Below are positions 17,926-25,172 of a DNA stretch of 64,000 bases, in pieces (the first letter of the stretch is position 1; each line of letters opens with the position of its first letter). This stretch comes from Brevundimonas sp. (lineage in GTDB: Bacteria; Pseudomonadota; Alphaproteobacteria; Caulobacterales; Caulobacteraceae), in contig NZ_JAEMRO010000001.1 in assembly GCF_016463295.1 (NCBI RefSeq), forward strand, positions 1-64,000, written 5' to 3'. A model generated the notes under the pieces. It saw only the letters and a program-made list of their open reading frames with translations. It was not told the DNA's origin and searched no databases. The translations under genes were made by a program, and so were the position numbers.

Positions 17926-18594
17926 TTAATCGACGACGCGATAGCGGCCGGACTGGTCGGGGCAGGTCCGCACATAGCGGGTTTCCGAGCGACCGTCGGG
18001 AAGGCGGATGCGACTCTCGGCCAAGCGGCAATTGTCGCGGTCGGTATTGCCGTAGCCGTAGCTGGAGGAATAGCGGCTGGAGTAGTCGTCGCCGTAGTCG
18101 TAGTTCTGGGACGGATAGACCTGAACGTAGCGGCTGTCCGAATAGCGATCGTCGTACCGGTCGTCGGCATAGCGATCGTCATACACCGGGGCCGAATAGG
18201 CGCGATCGTCGTAGTAGGTCGACGGGTAGGTTTCACAGTTGGCGGCCGAGTTGCGACCGACGGCATTGCCGATCACGGCACCAACGACGCCGCCGAGGAT
18301 GCTGCCTTCCGTCCGGCGCCCCCGCGCGGCCAGTTGCGAACCGGCGATAGCCCCGGCGGCACCACCGATGAAGGTGCCCGCACCCTGGCGCTGGCCGCGA
18401 TCGTTGCGGCAATAGTCGGAACTGTAGCGGTCGTCGCCATAGTAGCGGCTGTTGTAGTCATAGGGCTGGCTGTAGGCCCCGGTACCGTAGTTCTGCGAAT
18501 AATAGCTCTGGGCCGAGGCGGGCAGGGCGCTGAGCCCCACGGTAGCCAGGGCGGCGGCTGCGGCGACGGCGGATCTGGCGGACAGAACGGACAT
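17926..18594 (-). CDS. Secreted glycine-zipper protein, Tyr/Asp-rich
   Basis: A 222-residue exported protein. Residues 1-28 form a signal peptide ending in LPASAQS. Residues about 70-115 are a glycine-zipper 2TM segment (GAGTFIGGAAGAIAGSQLAA, then GSILGGVVGAVIGNAVG), as in the Rickettsia 17-kDa antigen/SlyB group of outer-membrane proteins, but without a lipobox. The flanks are very rich in Tyr, Asp, Ser and Arg (YDDRYADDRYDDRYSDSRY). The end (CRLAESRIRLPDGRSETRYV) is compact and Cys-containing. It is probably an envelope protein; its function is unknown. Confidence 0.85.
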   Translation of the reverse strand: MSVLSARSAVAAAAALATVGLSALPASAQSYYSQNYGTGAYSQPYDYNSRYYGDDRYSSDYCRNDRGQRQGAGTFIGGAAGAIAGSQLAARGRRTEGSILGGVVGAVIGNAVGRNSAANCETYPSTYYDDRAYSAPVYDDRYADDRYDDRYSDSRYVQVYPSQNYDYGDDYSSRYSSSYGYGNTDRDNCRLAESRIRLPDGRSETRYVRTCPDQSGRYRVVD

Positions 18595-18752
18595 GGCGTG
18601 TTCCTGAAATCGTTAACGGATAACGGGCCCAACGGCTGGACCGGCTGTCTGTTGCATCGCTGTCTAGGCCTGCGAAGCTGAACGGCGATTGAGCGTCGCG
18701 TTCATCTTCGTTCATGTTTCGCGCCGGCCCGATATGCCGCTAGAAGCGCGCC

Positions 18753-19997
18753 ATGACGCAGACGCTGACCATCGCCCGCGTGGGGCACCAGGGTGACGGG
18801 ATCGCCGAGACGACCGAGGGCCCCGTCTTCGTGCCTGGAGCCTTGCCGGGTGAAGTGGTCGAGGGGGCTGTGCACGCCGGGCGGATGGAGCGGTTCGAAC
18901 TGATACAGCCGAGCGCGGACCGCCGGCCGATCCATTCGCAGACCTATGCCGAATGCGGCGTCGCGCCCATGCAGCACTGGGCCGATGCGCCTTATCTGGC
19001 GTGGAAGCGGGAGCTGGTGGTCGCGACCCTGGCGCGCGAAGGGATCGAAACGGAGGTCGGGGCGACGGTGGCGGTGCCGCCCGCCAGCCGCCGGCGACTG
19101 GCGCTGCATGCGCGACGTGCCGAGGACGGTCGTATCGTTCTGGGCTTCAAGGCGAGGCGGTCGTGGCGGCTGGTCGAACTGACCGACTGTCCGGTGTCGG
19201 ACCCGCGTCTGACGGCAGCCTTGCCGGCGTTGCGAGACGTGGCCGCGCCGTTTCTGGGCCATCCGAAGTCGGCCCCGACGCTGCATGTGACGCTGACCGA
19301 TACAGGTCTGGACGTCGACGTGACGGGCGTCGAGAAGAAGTCCGGCGGTCTGACAGGTGATGTCAGGGCTTTGGCCATCGCAGCGGCGGCAAGGGCCGGG
19401 CTGGCGCGGCTCAGCTTGGACGGCGAGGTGTTGATGATGGAACGTCAGCCGCGGGTGGCGTTCGGTCGGGCCAGCGTACCCCTGCCGCCGGGCAGCTTTC
19501 TGCAGGCCGCGCCGTCAGCCGAGGCGGAGATGGTCCAGCGGGCGGTGGATGCTGTGAAGGGGGCGAAGACGGTCGCGGACCTGTTTTGCGGTGCAGGCAC
19601 CTTCACCTTTCCTCTGGCCGAGGTCGCCAGCGTCATGGCCGCCGATTCTTCCGCCGCCTCCATCGCGGCGCTGAAGGCCGGGATCGGCACGGCTCAAGGT
19701 TTGAAGACTATCCGGGCCGAGGCGCGTGACCTGTTCCGCCGCCCGCTGTCGCCGTTCGATCTGAAGGGCATCGAGGCCATCGTCATCGACCCGCCGCGCG
19801 CAGGGGCGCTGGAACAGACGGGTCAGATCGCGCGGACGAAGGCCGGCGTCGTGGTCGGGGTGTCATGCAATCCGGCCACCTTTGCGCGCGATGCCCGCGT
19901 GCTGATCGACGCGGGATTTCGGCTGGAGATCGTCACGCCCATCGACCAGTTCCTGTGGTCGACGCATGTAGAGCTGGTCGGCATATTCCGGCGCTGA
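18753..19997 (+). CDS. RNA m5U methyltransferase (TrmA/RlmC/RlmD superfamily)
   Basis: A 414-residue SAM-dependent uracil-5-methyltransferase. An N-terminal TRAM-like barrel (GHQGDGIAETTEGPVFVPGA) precedes the Rossmann domain, with VADLFCGAGTFTFPLA for SAM, VIDPPRAGAL, the nucleophile in GVSCNPATFARD and the C-terminal base in STHVELVGIF. RlmC/RlmD enzymes hold a 4Fe-4S cluster through four cysteines. Here the cluster region reads YAECGVAPMQHW instead of a CGGC-containing one, so only one of its cysteines plus that in DCPV remains. Methyl transfer should be intact, but the cluster is probably lost. The target, 23S rRNA or tRNA, is uncertain. Confidence 0.85.
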   Translation: MTQTLTIARVGHQGDGIAETTEGPVFVPGALPGEVVEGAVHAGRMERFELIQPSADRRPIHSQTYAECGVAPMQHWADAPYLAWKRELVVATLAREGIETEVGATVAVPPASRRRLALHARRAEDGRIVLGFKARRSWRLVELTDCPVSDPRLTAALPALRDVAAPFLGHPKSAPTLHVTLTDTGLDVDVTGVEKKSGGLTGDVRALAIAAAARAGLARLSLDGEVLMMERQPRVAFGRASVPLPPGSFLQAAPSAEAEMVQRAVDAVKGAKTVADLFCGAGTFTFPLAEVASVMAADSSAASIAALKAGIGTAQGLKTIRAEARDLFRRPLSPFDLKGIEAIVIDPPRAGALEQTGQIARTKAGVVVGVSCNPATFARDARVLIDAGFRLEIVTPIDQFLWSTHVELVGIFRR

Positions 19998-20000
19998 CGT

Positions 20001-20846
20001 TTAGCGGGGCGTAAGCGCTGCGGCCACCCGGGCCTCGAAGTCCGGCTGTTGGCCAACGTCGTTGTGACCGGCTTGGGGAAAGACCAGGGTCTGAACGTCA
20101 TGGCCTTTGGCACGCAGTTCACGCGCGAGGCGCCGACTGAGGGCAGGGGGCAGGGTGTCGTCCTTGCCGGCCTCCAGCACAACGATGCGGCCCCGATAGC
20201 CCGCCAGCGATCCGGGCACATCCACGGCCGCCAGGGCCGGTGCCATATTCACGCGGACCAGCGGGCGGGCGAGGCCGACCATCTCGTCGATGGCGGCGCG
20301 GGCGCTGGGGGTCGTGGTCTCGAGAACCAGGGCGTCGGCATCGACCTCATTGGCGATGGCGGAACAGACGATGCCGCCCAGCGAATGACCCCAGGCGATC
20401 AGGGGACGACCCTCGGCATCGGCCTGGGCGCGCGCCTCTCGAGCGATGACACGACCGACAGCCTCGAAGCCGGCGAAATTGGCCGTACCGTCCGTTTCGC
20501 CGTAGCCCGGATAGTCGAACATGAGCACGTCCCCGAAAGGACTGAGTTCTTCGGCCACGGCACCGCCGCCACTCGATCGCCGAAACAGATTGCCGCCGCA
20601 GAAAAGGATCAGGGGCCGAGGCACAGCCGTGGCGCGGACGCGTGTCGTGCCGATTCTGCCACCGTCATAGCTCAGGCTAAGGGTCTGCGATCCCGCAGGT
20701 GGCGGGGCGCTGGGCAGATCGATCTTCTCGGCCCTGACGCGGCTGTCGGGATAGAAGAAATTGCCTTCCGGTACCTCCACCGTGAAACAGCCGCCCAGGC
20801 CGATCACCAAGACGGCGGCAATGGCTTTTAGGTAGACCTTCGACAT
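20001..20846 (-). CDS. Alpha/beta hydrolase lipoprotein
   Basis: A 281-residue hydrolase exported as a lipoprotein: the signal ends in the lipobox GLGGC with Cys20. The nucleophile is Ser155 in GHSLGG, with a later Asp in EAGKDDTLPP and His in AGHNDVG completing the triad. The ILFCGGN and FDYPGYGETDG segments match the FrsA/BAAT-like 'BD-FAE' type of serine hydrolase. It should be an envelope esterase or peptidase. The stop is three bases from the stop of the convergent methyltransferase gene. No signature predicts the substrate. Confidence 0.85.
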   Translation of the reverse strand: MSKVYLKAIAAVLVIGLGGCFTVEVPEGNFFYPDSRVRAEKIDLPSAPPPAGSQTLSLSYDGGRIGTTRVRATAVPRPLILFCGGNLFRRSSGGGAVAEELSPFGDVLMFDYPGYGETDGTANFAGFEAVGRVIAREARAQADAEGRPLIAWGHSLGGIVCSAIANEVDADALVLETTTPSARAAIDEMVGLARPLVRVNMAPALAAVDVPGSLAGYRGRIVVLEAGKDDTLPPALSRRLARELRAKGHDVQTLVFPQAGHNDVGQQPDFEARVAAALTPR

Positions 20847-20917
20847 CGATATCCCCGTGATTTCGCCGATAGCGCCACACGGCGCAGCCGCTGTCCAGCC
20901 ACCGAAGCTGACGCGAC

Positions 20918-22000
20918 CTAGATCGCATGGGGCAGGTCGAACAGGTCCATCTGGGGCCGGGCTTCGGCGGGCACGCGAAACTGGCTTTCGTCCAGCAGGT
21001 GACGTGGCGCGTCCAGGCCATAGCGTTTGACAGCGGCACGGAACCGGGTCGCGATCAGCTCGGCGACGGGGCCCGTGCCCTTCATCCGGGTGTTCCAGTC
21101 GGGATCGTAATCGCGGCCACCGCGCGTCTGGCGGATCAGCGACATGACGCGGGCGGCGCGGTCGGGGCGGGCGTCGGCCAGCCATTCGCGGAACAGGTCC
21201 TTGATCTCCAGCGGCAGCCGCAGGGTGACATACATGGCGGTCGTGGCCCCGGCCTTTGCGGCGGCCTCTAGCACAGCTTCCAGCTCGTGGTCGTTCAGGC
21301 CGGGGATGACGGGGGCGAAGCCGACGCCGACTGGCACCCCGGCTTCGGCCAGCCGCGAGATGGCTTCGAGGCGCTTTGCGGGCGTGGAGGCGCGAGGCTC
21401 CATGGCGCGGGCCAAACCCCTGTCCAGGGTGGTGATGGAGACGAAGGCCGAGGCCAGGCCATCCCGTCCCATGGGGCCCAGGATGTCAGCGTCACGCGAG
21501 ATCAGCACCGACTTGGTGATGATGCTGAACGGATGGCGGAAACGCTGCAACACTTCCAGCACGGCGCGCGTGGACTTCAGCTCGCGCTCGACCGGCTGAT
21601 AGGGGTCGGTGTTGCCGCCTATGTGGATGCGTTTGCAGACATAGCGGGGCCGGGTGAGTTCCTGCTCCAGCAGACGCGCCGCTTCGGGTTTCCAGAACAG
21701 TCGGCTCTCGAAATCCAGGCCCGGGGATAGGCCCATGAAGGCATGGGACGGACGGGCGTAGCAGTAGATGCAGCCATGTTCGCAGCCCTTGTAGGGGTTG
21801 ATGGACCGGTCGAAACCGATGTCCGGACTTGTATTTCTGGCGATGATGGTCCGGGCGTGCTCGGGCGTCAGGGTGGTGCGCAGGGGCGCTGCCTCGGCAT
21901 CCTGATCGGTCCAGCCGTCATCGAAGGCCTGAACGGTTTCCGGCTCGAACCGCCCGGTCGCATTTGACCGCGCCCCTCGTCCCTTTGCCGCTTCAGCCAT
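20918..22000 (-). CDS. PA0069-family radical SAM protein (SplB-like)
   Basis: A 360-residue radical SAM protein. The 4Fe-4S ligands are Cys73, Cys77 and Cys80 in KGCEHGCIYCYAR, the CX3CX2C form. GGNTDPYQPVE and IITKSVLISRD are shared with the COG1533 group, often called 'DNA repair photolyase' from its likeness to spore photoproduct lyase. The real substrate of this family is not established. ATG at 22000 is chosen because a -10 element ends only six bases before it, predicting a leaderless transcript. A perfect LexA-type box overlaps the -35, so it is probably induced by DNA damage. Confidence 0.9.
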   Translation of the reverse strand: MAEAAKGRGARSNATGRFEPETVQAFDDGWTDQDAEAAPLRTTLTPEHARTIIARNTSPDIGFDRSINPYKGCEHGCIYCYARPSHAFMGLSPGLDFESRLFWKPEAARLLEQELTRPRYVCKRIHIGGNTDPYQPVERELKSTRAVLEVLQRFRHPFSIITKSVLISRDADILGPMGRDGLASAFVSITTLDRGLARAMEPRASTPAKRLEAISRLAEAGVPVGVGFAPVIPGLNDHELEAVLEAAAKAGATTAMYVTLRLPLEIKDLFREWLADARPDRAARVMSLIRQTRGGRDYDPDWNTRMKGTGPVAELIATRFRAAVKRYGLDAPRHLLDESQFRVPAEARPQMDLFDLPHAI

Positions 22001-22006
22001 GACAGG

Positions 22007-22034
22007 AAAATAGCAGAAGGACAGAACAAAGCAA
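22007..22034 (-). promoter_or_regulatory. Predicted leaderless promoter of the radical SAM gene
   Basis: On the minus strand, TTGCTT (22034-22029), a 16-base spacer and TATTTT (22012-22007) form a sigma-70-like promoter. Transcription would start at or next to the A of the ATG at 22000. Confidence 0.55.
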
Positions 22035-22038
22035 GAAC
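22024..22038. promoter_or_regulatory. LexA-type SOS box
   Basis: GAAC-AAAGCAA-GAAC, an exact match to the alphaproteobacterial LexA consensus GTTC-N7-GTTC read on the other strand. It covers the -35 of the radical SAM gene and lies about 60 bases before the divergent gene at 22098, so LexA binding could repress either. Confidence 0.7.
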
Positions 22039-22097
22039 ATTTCGGGGTTGGATTGCTACCCACGCCCGGAAGGTGCACCTTGAGTCGAGGGGTACGC

Positions 22098-23123
22098 ATG
22101 AAAAACATACTCATCGTCAGCACGATAGCGGGACTGATTGCGCAGCCAATCGGGTCGCCCCGTGCGCAGGAAGTGGCACCGAGCGCCATAGTCGGTCTGG
22201 CCAATGGATGCAGGCCTGAAGCGGCGTTCGGGTTTAGTATGACCGATCCCTACAATGGAGGTCGTAATTTGCGGCTGCGCGACACAGTTGCTCCCTTTCG
22301 AACCATGGAAGTCATCGCGACTCCCCGGTCCAAAAAGCTCGTTTCCGTAGACGTTTGGGCCTACGCCCCTGACGACGCTGGCACGGTCGAGCAGAGGCGT
22401 GAGGGCGCGACACAGCTGCTTGATGAACTCGACACGCTGGTTGAGGCCTCAGGTCGTTTCGAGAACCGGCGTTTCGACGACGAAACGGAAACCATAATCT
22501 ATTCGGTCCCAGCCGAGGCACCTGAATCCCGGCTTCAGATGGGGCTGTCACAACTGGGCGTGTCTGTGATCGTCTCATGTGCGGATGAGGGGCGACGGCA
22601 ACTGGCCATGGACGAATTGTTAGGGCGCACTCGTGTCGAGCGACCCGTGAAGCCGATTTTGCCGACGCCTGTTCGTTCCAACATACAGGATTGCGCTGAT
22701 CCTGTTCGAGCCGAGGAAATCTACGACAACTTCGAGCTTGGCGGCAGCTTTGACGTCATGAATGTGGCGCGGAGCTTTCAGGATTATTCAGAACACCTGG
22801 CGCAATGGCATGGCCAGATTCTGATGGACAAAGGCGTCTGGACCCAAGCGGATCGTGATGCATTCCAGATGTCGATGCTCAACGATCAAGCTATTCTGAA
22901 AGGGCTGGAACGGCAGCTTTCCAGAGTTCAGTCCATGCTCGAGCTAACACTGGAGATCCCCGGAAAGCGCGAGGCGGGCGATGCTGTTGGGTCCTGCCGT
23001 GCTGTCGTGGGGCTGGTCGACCTGCTTGCGGATATGGACCGTGAGAACGAAGCGCAATGGGCGCTGTCCACCGCTCGTTATCAGGCTGAAGCCTCAAGAT
23101 TGGGCGTTACGTTGGACGAGTAG
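22098..23123 (+). CDS. Secreted protein of unknown function
   Basis: I do not recognise this family. It has 341 residues and begins with a signal peptide (MKNILIVSTIAGLIAQPIG, cleavage probably after SPRAQ). The body shows no enzyme motif. A few cysteines (NGCRPE, VSCADEG, QDCADP, GSCRA) could form disulfides, and the C-terminal third looks helical (LERQLSRVQSMLELTLEI). Base composition is about 55% GC, clearly lower than the neighbours, and codon use is less biased, which suggests late acquisition or weak selection. It is divergent from the radical SAM gene and shares the intergenic LexA-type box with it. Confidence 0.7.
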   Translation: MKNILIVSTIAGLIAQPIGSPRAQEVAPSAIVGLANGCRPEAAFGFSMTDPYNGGRNLRLRDTVAPFRTMEVIATPRSKKLVSVDVWAYAPDDAGTVEQRREGATQLLDELDTLVEASGRFENRRFDDETETIIYSVPAEAPESRLQMGLSQLGVSVIVSCADEGRRQLAMDELLGRTRVERPVKPILPTPVRSNIQDCADPVRAEEIYDNFELGGSFDVMNVARSFQDYSEHLAQWHGQILMDKGVWTQADRDAFQMSMLNDQAILKGLERQLSRVQSMLELTLEIPGKREAGDAVGSCRAVVGLVDLLADMDRENEAQWALSTARYQAEASRLGVTLDE

Positions 23124-23134
23124 CCAAAGGCCGT

Positions 23135-23219
23135 TGGTGCGGATGAGAGGACTCGAACCTCCACGCCTCGCGGCGCTGGAACCTAAATCCAGTGCGTCTA
23201 CCAGTTCCGCCACATCCGC
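23135..23219 (-). tRNA. tRNA-Leu (UAG anticodon)
   Basis: An 85-base class II tRNA with acceptor stem GCGGATG/CATCCGC, a long variable arm, GGTTCGAGTCC T-arm and an encoded CCA end. The anticodon stem CTGGA/TCCAG encloses the loop TTTAGGT, giving anticodon UAG for CUN leucine codons. Confidence 0.95.
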
Positions 23220-23262
23220 ATAGGTCTTGAGGAAAGGCTCTAGGCGATGCCGCGCAAAAGCG

Positions 23263-23290
23263 AAAGGCCCGGGATCGCTCCCGGGCCTTT
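23263..23290 (-). terminator. Terminator of the amino acid permease gene
   Basis: A perfect 12-bp stem (AAAGGCCCGGGA / TCCCGGGCCTTT) with a 4-base loop, 25 bases after the permease stop. On the minus strand the stem ends in CCTTT followed by a T-rich stretch. Confidence 0.85.
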
Positions 23291-23314
23291 GCCATTAAGT
23301 CGAGACTGAGAACA

Positions 23315-24979
23315 TCAGTCCTTCTGGTTGTCGACACCCTCGCCGAAGGCGGCGGCCGGGGAGGTGATGGTGGTCTCCTCGGTGATGTCGATGCCCTTGG
23401 CCAGCTTGGAGTTCCAGTAGCCGTAGGCGATGTAGACCACGGCCCCGACGACGGCATAGATGCCCAGGATGGTCAGGGGCAGCGGGTTGTCGTTCAGGGC
23501 GTGCTGAACCATCGGGATGAAGTTCAGACCGGCCAGGGCCGCACAGGCCAGGATGCCCAGCACGGCCGTGAAGATGCCGCCCGGAACCTTGAACGGACGC
23601 TCCATGTCCGGATAGCGGATGCGCAGCATGATCACCGACAGACAGACGATGGCGAACGCGCTGGCCGTACCCAGCGACACGAGGTCGCCCAGGATGGAGA
23701 TCGGCAGGAAGGATGCCGCCACAGCGATGACGACGCCCAGCAGGATGGTGCCGATCCAGGGCGTGCGGAACTTCGGATGGATGATGGCGAACGCCTTGGG
23801 CAGCAGGCCGTCACGCGCCATGGTGTAGAAGACGCGCGTCTGGCCGTAGCACAGCACCAGCATGACCGAGGACAGGCCGGTGATGGCGCCGATCTTGATC
23901 AGGAAGCTGATCAGGTTCAGCTGACCGCCCGGTGCGACGGCCAGCGGGATGTTCGCCCAGGTCAGGGCCATGCGGTCGATGGCGACGGCGATGGGGGCAG
24001 GCGAGGCCAGCTCCAGATAGGGCACGACGCCGGTCATGACGGCCGCGACGGCCATGTAGATCAGCGTACAGACCACCAGGGCGCCCAGGATGCCGACGGG
24101 AACATCCTTGGACGGGTTCTTGGCCTCGGCCGCAGCGGTCGAAACCGCCTCGAAGCCGACATAGGCGAAGAAGATGATCGAGGCCCCGCGGAAGATGCCG
24201 CCGACGCCGAACTGGTCCCAGGTACCGCCTTCGGGCGTGGCCGGGATGAAGGGCTGCCAGTTGGCGGGGTTGATGTACTGCACCCCCACTAGGATGAAGG
24301 TCAGCAGGACGATGATCTTGATGACCACGATGGCGTTGTTGATGTTGGCCGATTCCGACACGCCCAGCACCAGCAGGCTGCAGACCGCGGCGATGCCGAT
24401 GGCGGCGACCAGGTTGAAGGTGCCGGTCATGGGGAAGCTGGAGCCGCCTTCACCCGTCACATACTGGACCAGCGGCGTGGCCCACTGAGGCCCTTCGCCA
24501 CCGGCGTACTGTATCGTCGGGAACAGCGTCTCGCTGATGCCGAAATCCGTCAGGATGGACACGACATAGCCGGACCAGCCGACCGCCACGGTCGAGGCCG
24601 CGACGCCGTATTCGAGCACCAGCAGCCAGCCCATGATCCAGGCGAATATCTCGCCCATGGTGCCGTAGGCATAGGTATAGGCCGAGCCGGAGACCGGCAT
24701 GGTCGAGGCCAGCTCGGCGTAGCACAGGCCCGCGAGGGCGCAGGCGATGCCGGCCAGAACGAACGAGAACATGATCGCCGGACCGGCGTGGGCCGAGGCC
24801 ACCTGTCCGGTCAGAACGAAGATGCCGGCACCAATGATGGCACCGATGCCCAGGCTCATGAGGTTGATCGGGCCCAGGGTCCGTTTCAGCTCGCTCTTGG
24901 CGGCTTCCTTCTGGATCTGAGCGATGGATTTTCTGAGGAACAGGCGGTTCCCCTTGGGCCTAAGGCCGTCTGCGGACAT
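23315..24979 (-). CDS. APC-superfamily amino acid permease (cationic amino acid transporter type)
   Basis: A 554-residue permease with about 12-14 membrane helices. The first helix has the APC substrate motif GIGAIIGAGIFVLTG. VGFEAVSTAAAEAKNPSKDVP and the GQTRVFYTMARDGLLPKAF loop are characteristic of the bacterial CAT-like (YfnA) group, which moves amino acids by proton symport. The start at 24979 gives the usual N-terminal basic stretch before LKRTLGPINLM. The gene is monocistronic, with its own terminator downstream and a divergent hrpB upstream. The exact amino acid carried is not predictable. Confidence 0.92.
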   Translation of the reverse strand: MSADGLRPKGNRLFLRKSIAQIQKEAAKSELKRTLGPINLMSLGIGAIIGAGIFVLTGQVASAHAGPAIMFSFVLAGIACALAGLCYAELASTMPVSGSAYTYAYGTMGEIFAWIMGWLLVLEYGVAASTVAVGWSGYVVSILTDFGISETLFPTIQYAGGEGPQWATPLVQYVTGEGGSSFPMTGTFNLVAAIGIAAVCSLLVLGVSESANINNAIVVIKIIVLLTFILVGVQYINPANWQPFIPATPEGGTWDQFGVGGIFRGASIIFFAYVGFEAVSTAAAEAKNPSKDVPVGILGALVVCTLIYMAVAAVMTGVVPYLELASPAPIAVAIDRMALTWANIPLAVAPGGQLNLISFLIKIGAITGLSSVMLVLCYGQTRVFYTMARDGLLPKAFAIIHPKFRTPWIGTILLGVVIAVAASFLPISILGDLVSLGTASAFAIVCLSVIMLRIRYPDMERPFKVPGGIFTAVLGILACAALAGLNFIPMVQHALNDNPLPLTILGIYAVVGAVVYIAYGYWNSKLAKGIDITEETTITSPAAAFGEGVDNQKD

Positions 24980-25172
24980 AGAGTCTCGCCCCCTGATACT
25001 ACGGCGAACCCTCCCCGGGCCACCTTCAATGGCGCGGACGCTAGCGGTGCAAGACCGCGCTGGCAACGCGGTTTAGGAATGGTGAAGGCCAGACGACGCT
25101 TTCGTGAAGCCGGTAGAGGCGTCTAAAGCACATCGAAGATGCGCGTGGCGCACCTCGAATCCGTCGAGCCGC

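Noticed and set aside
18700-18713. GTTC-N6-GTTC before the RNA methyltransferase gene, similar to an SOS box.
   Set aside because: The spacer is six bases instead of the seven required, and no promoter element fits around it.
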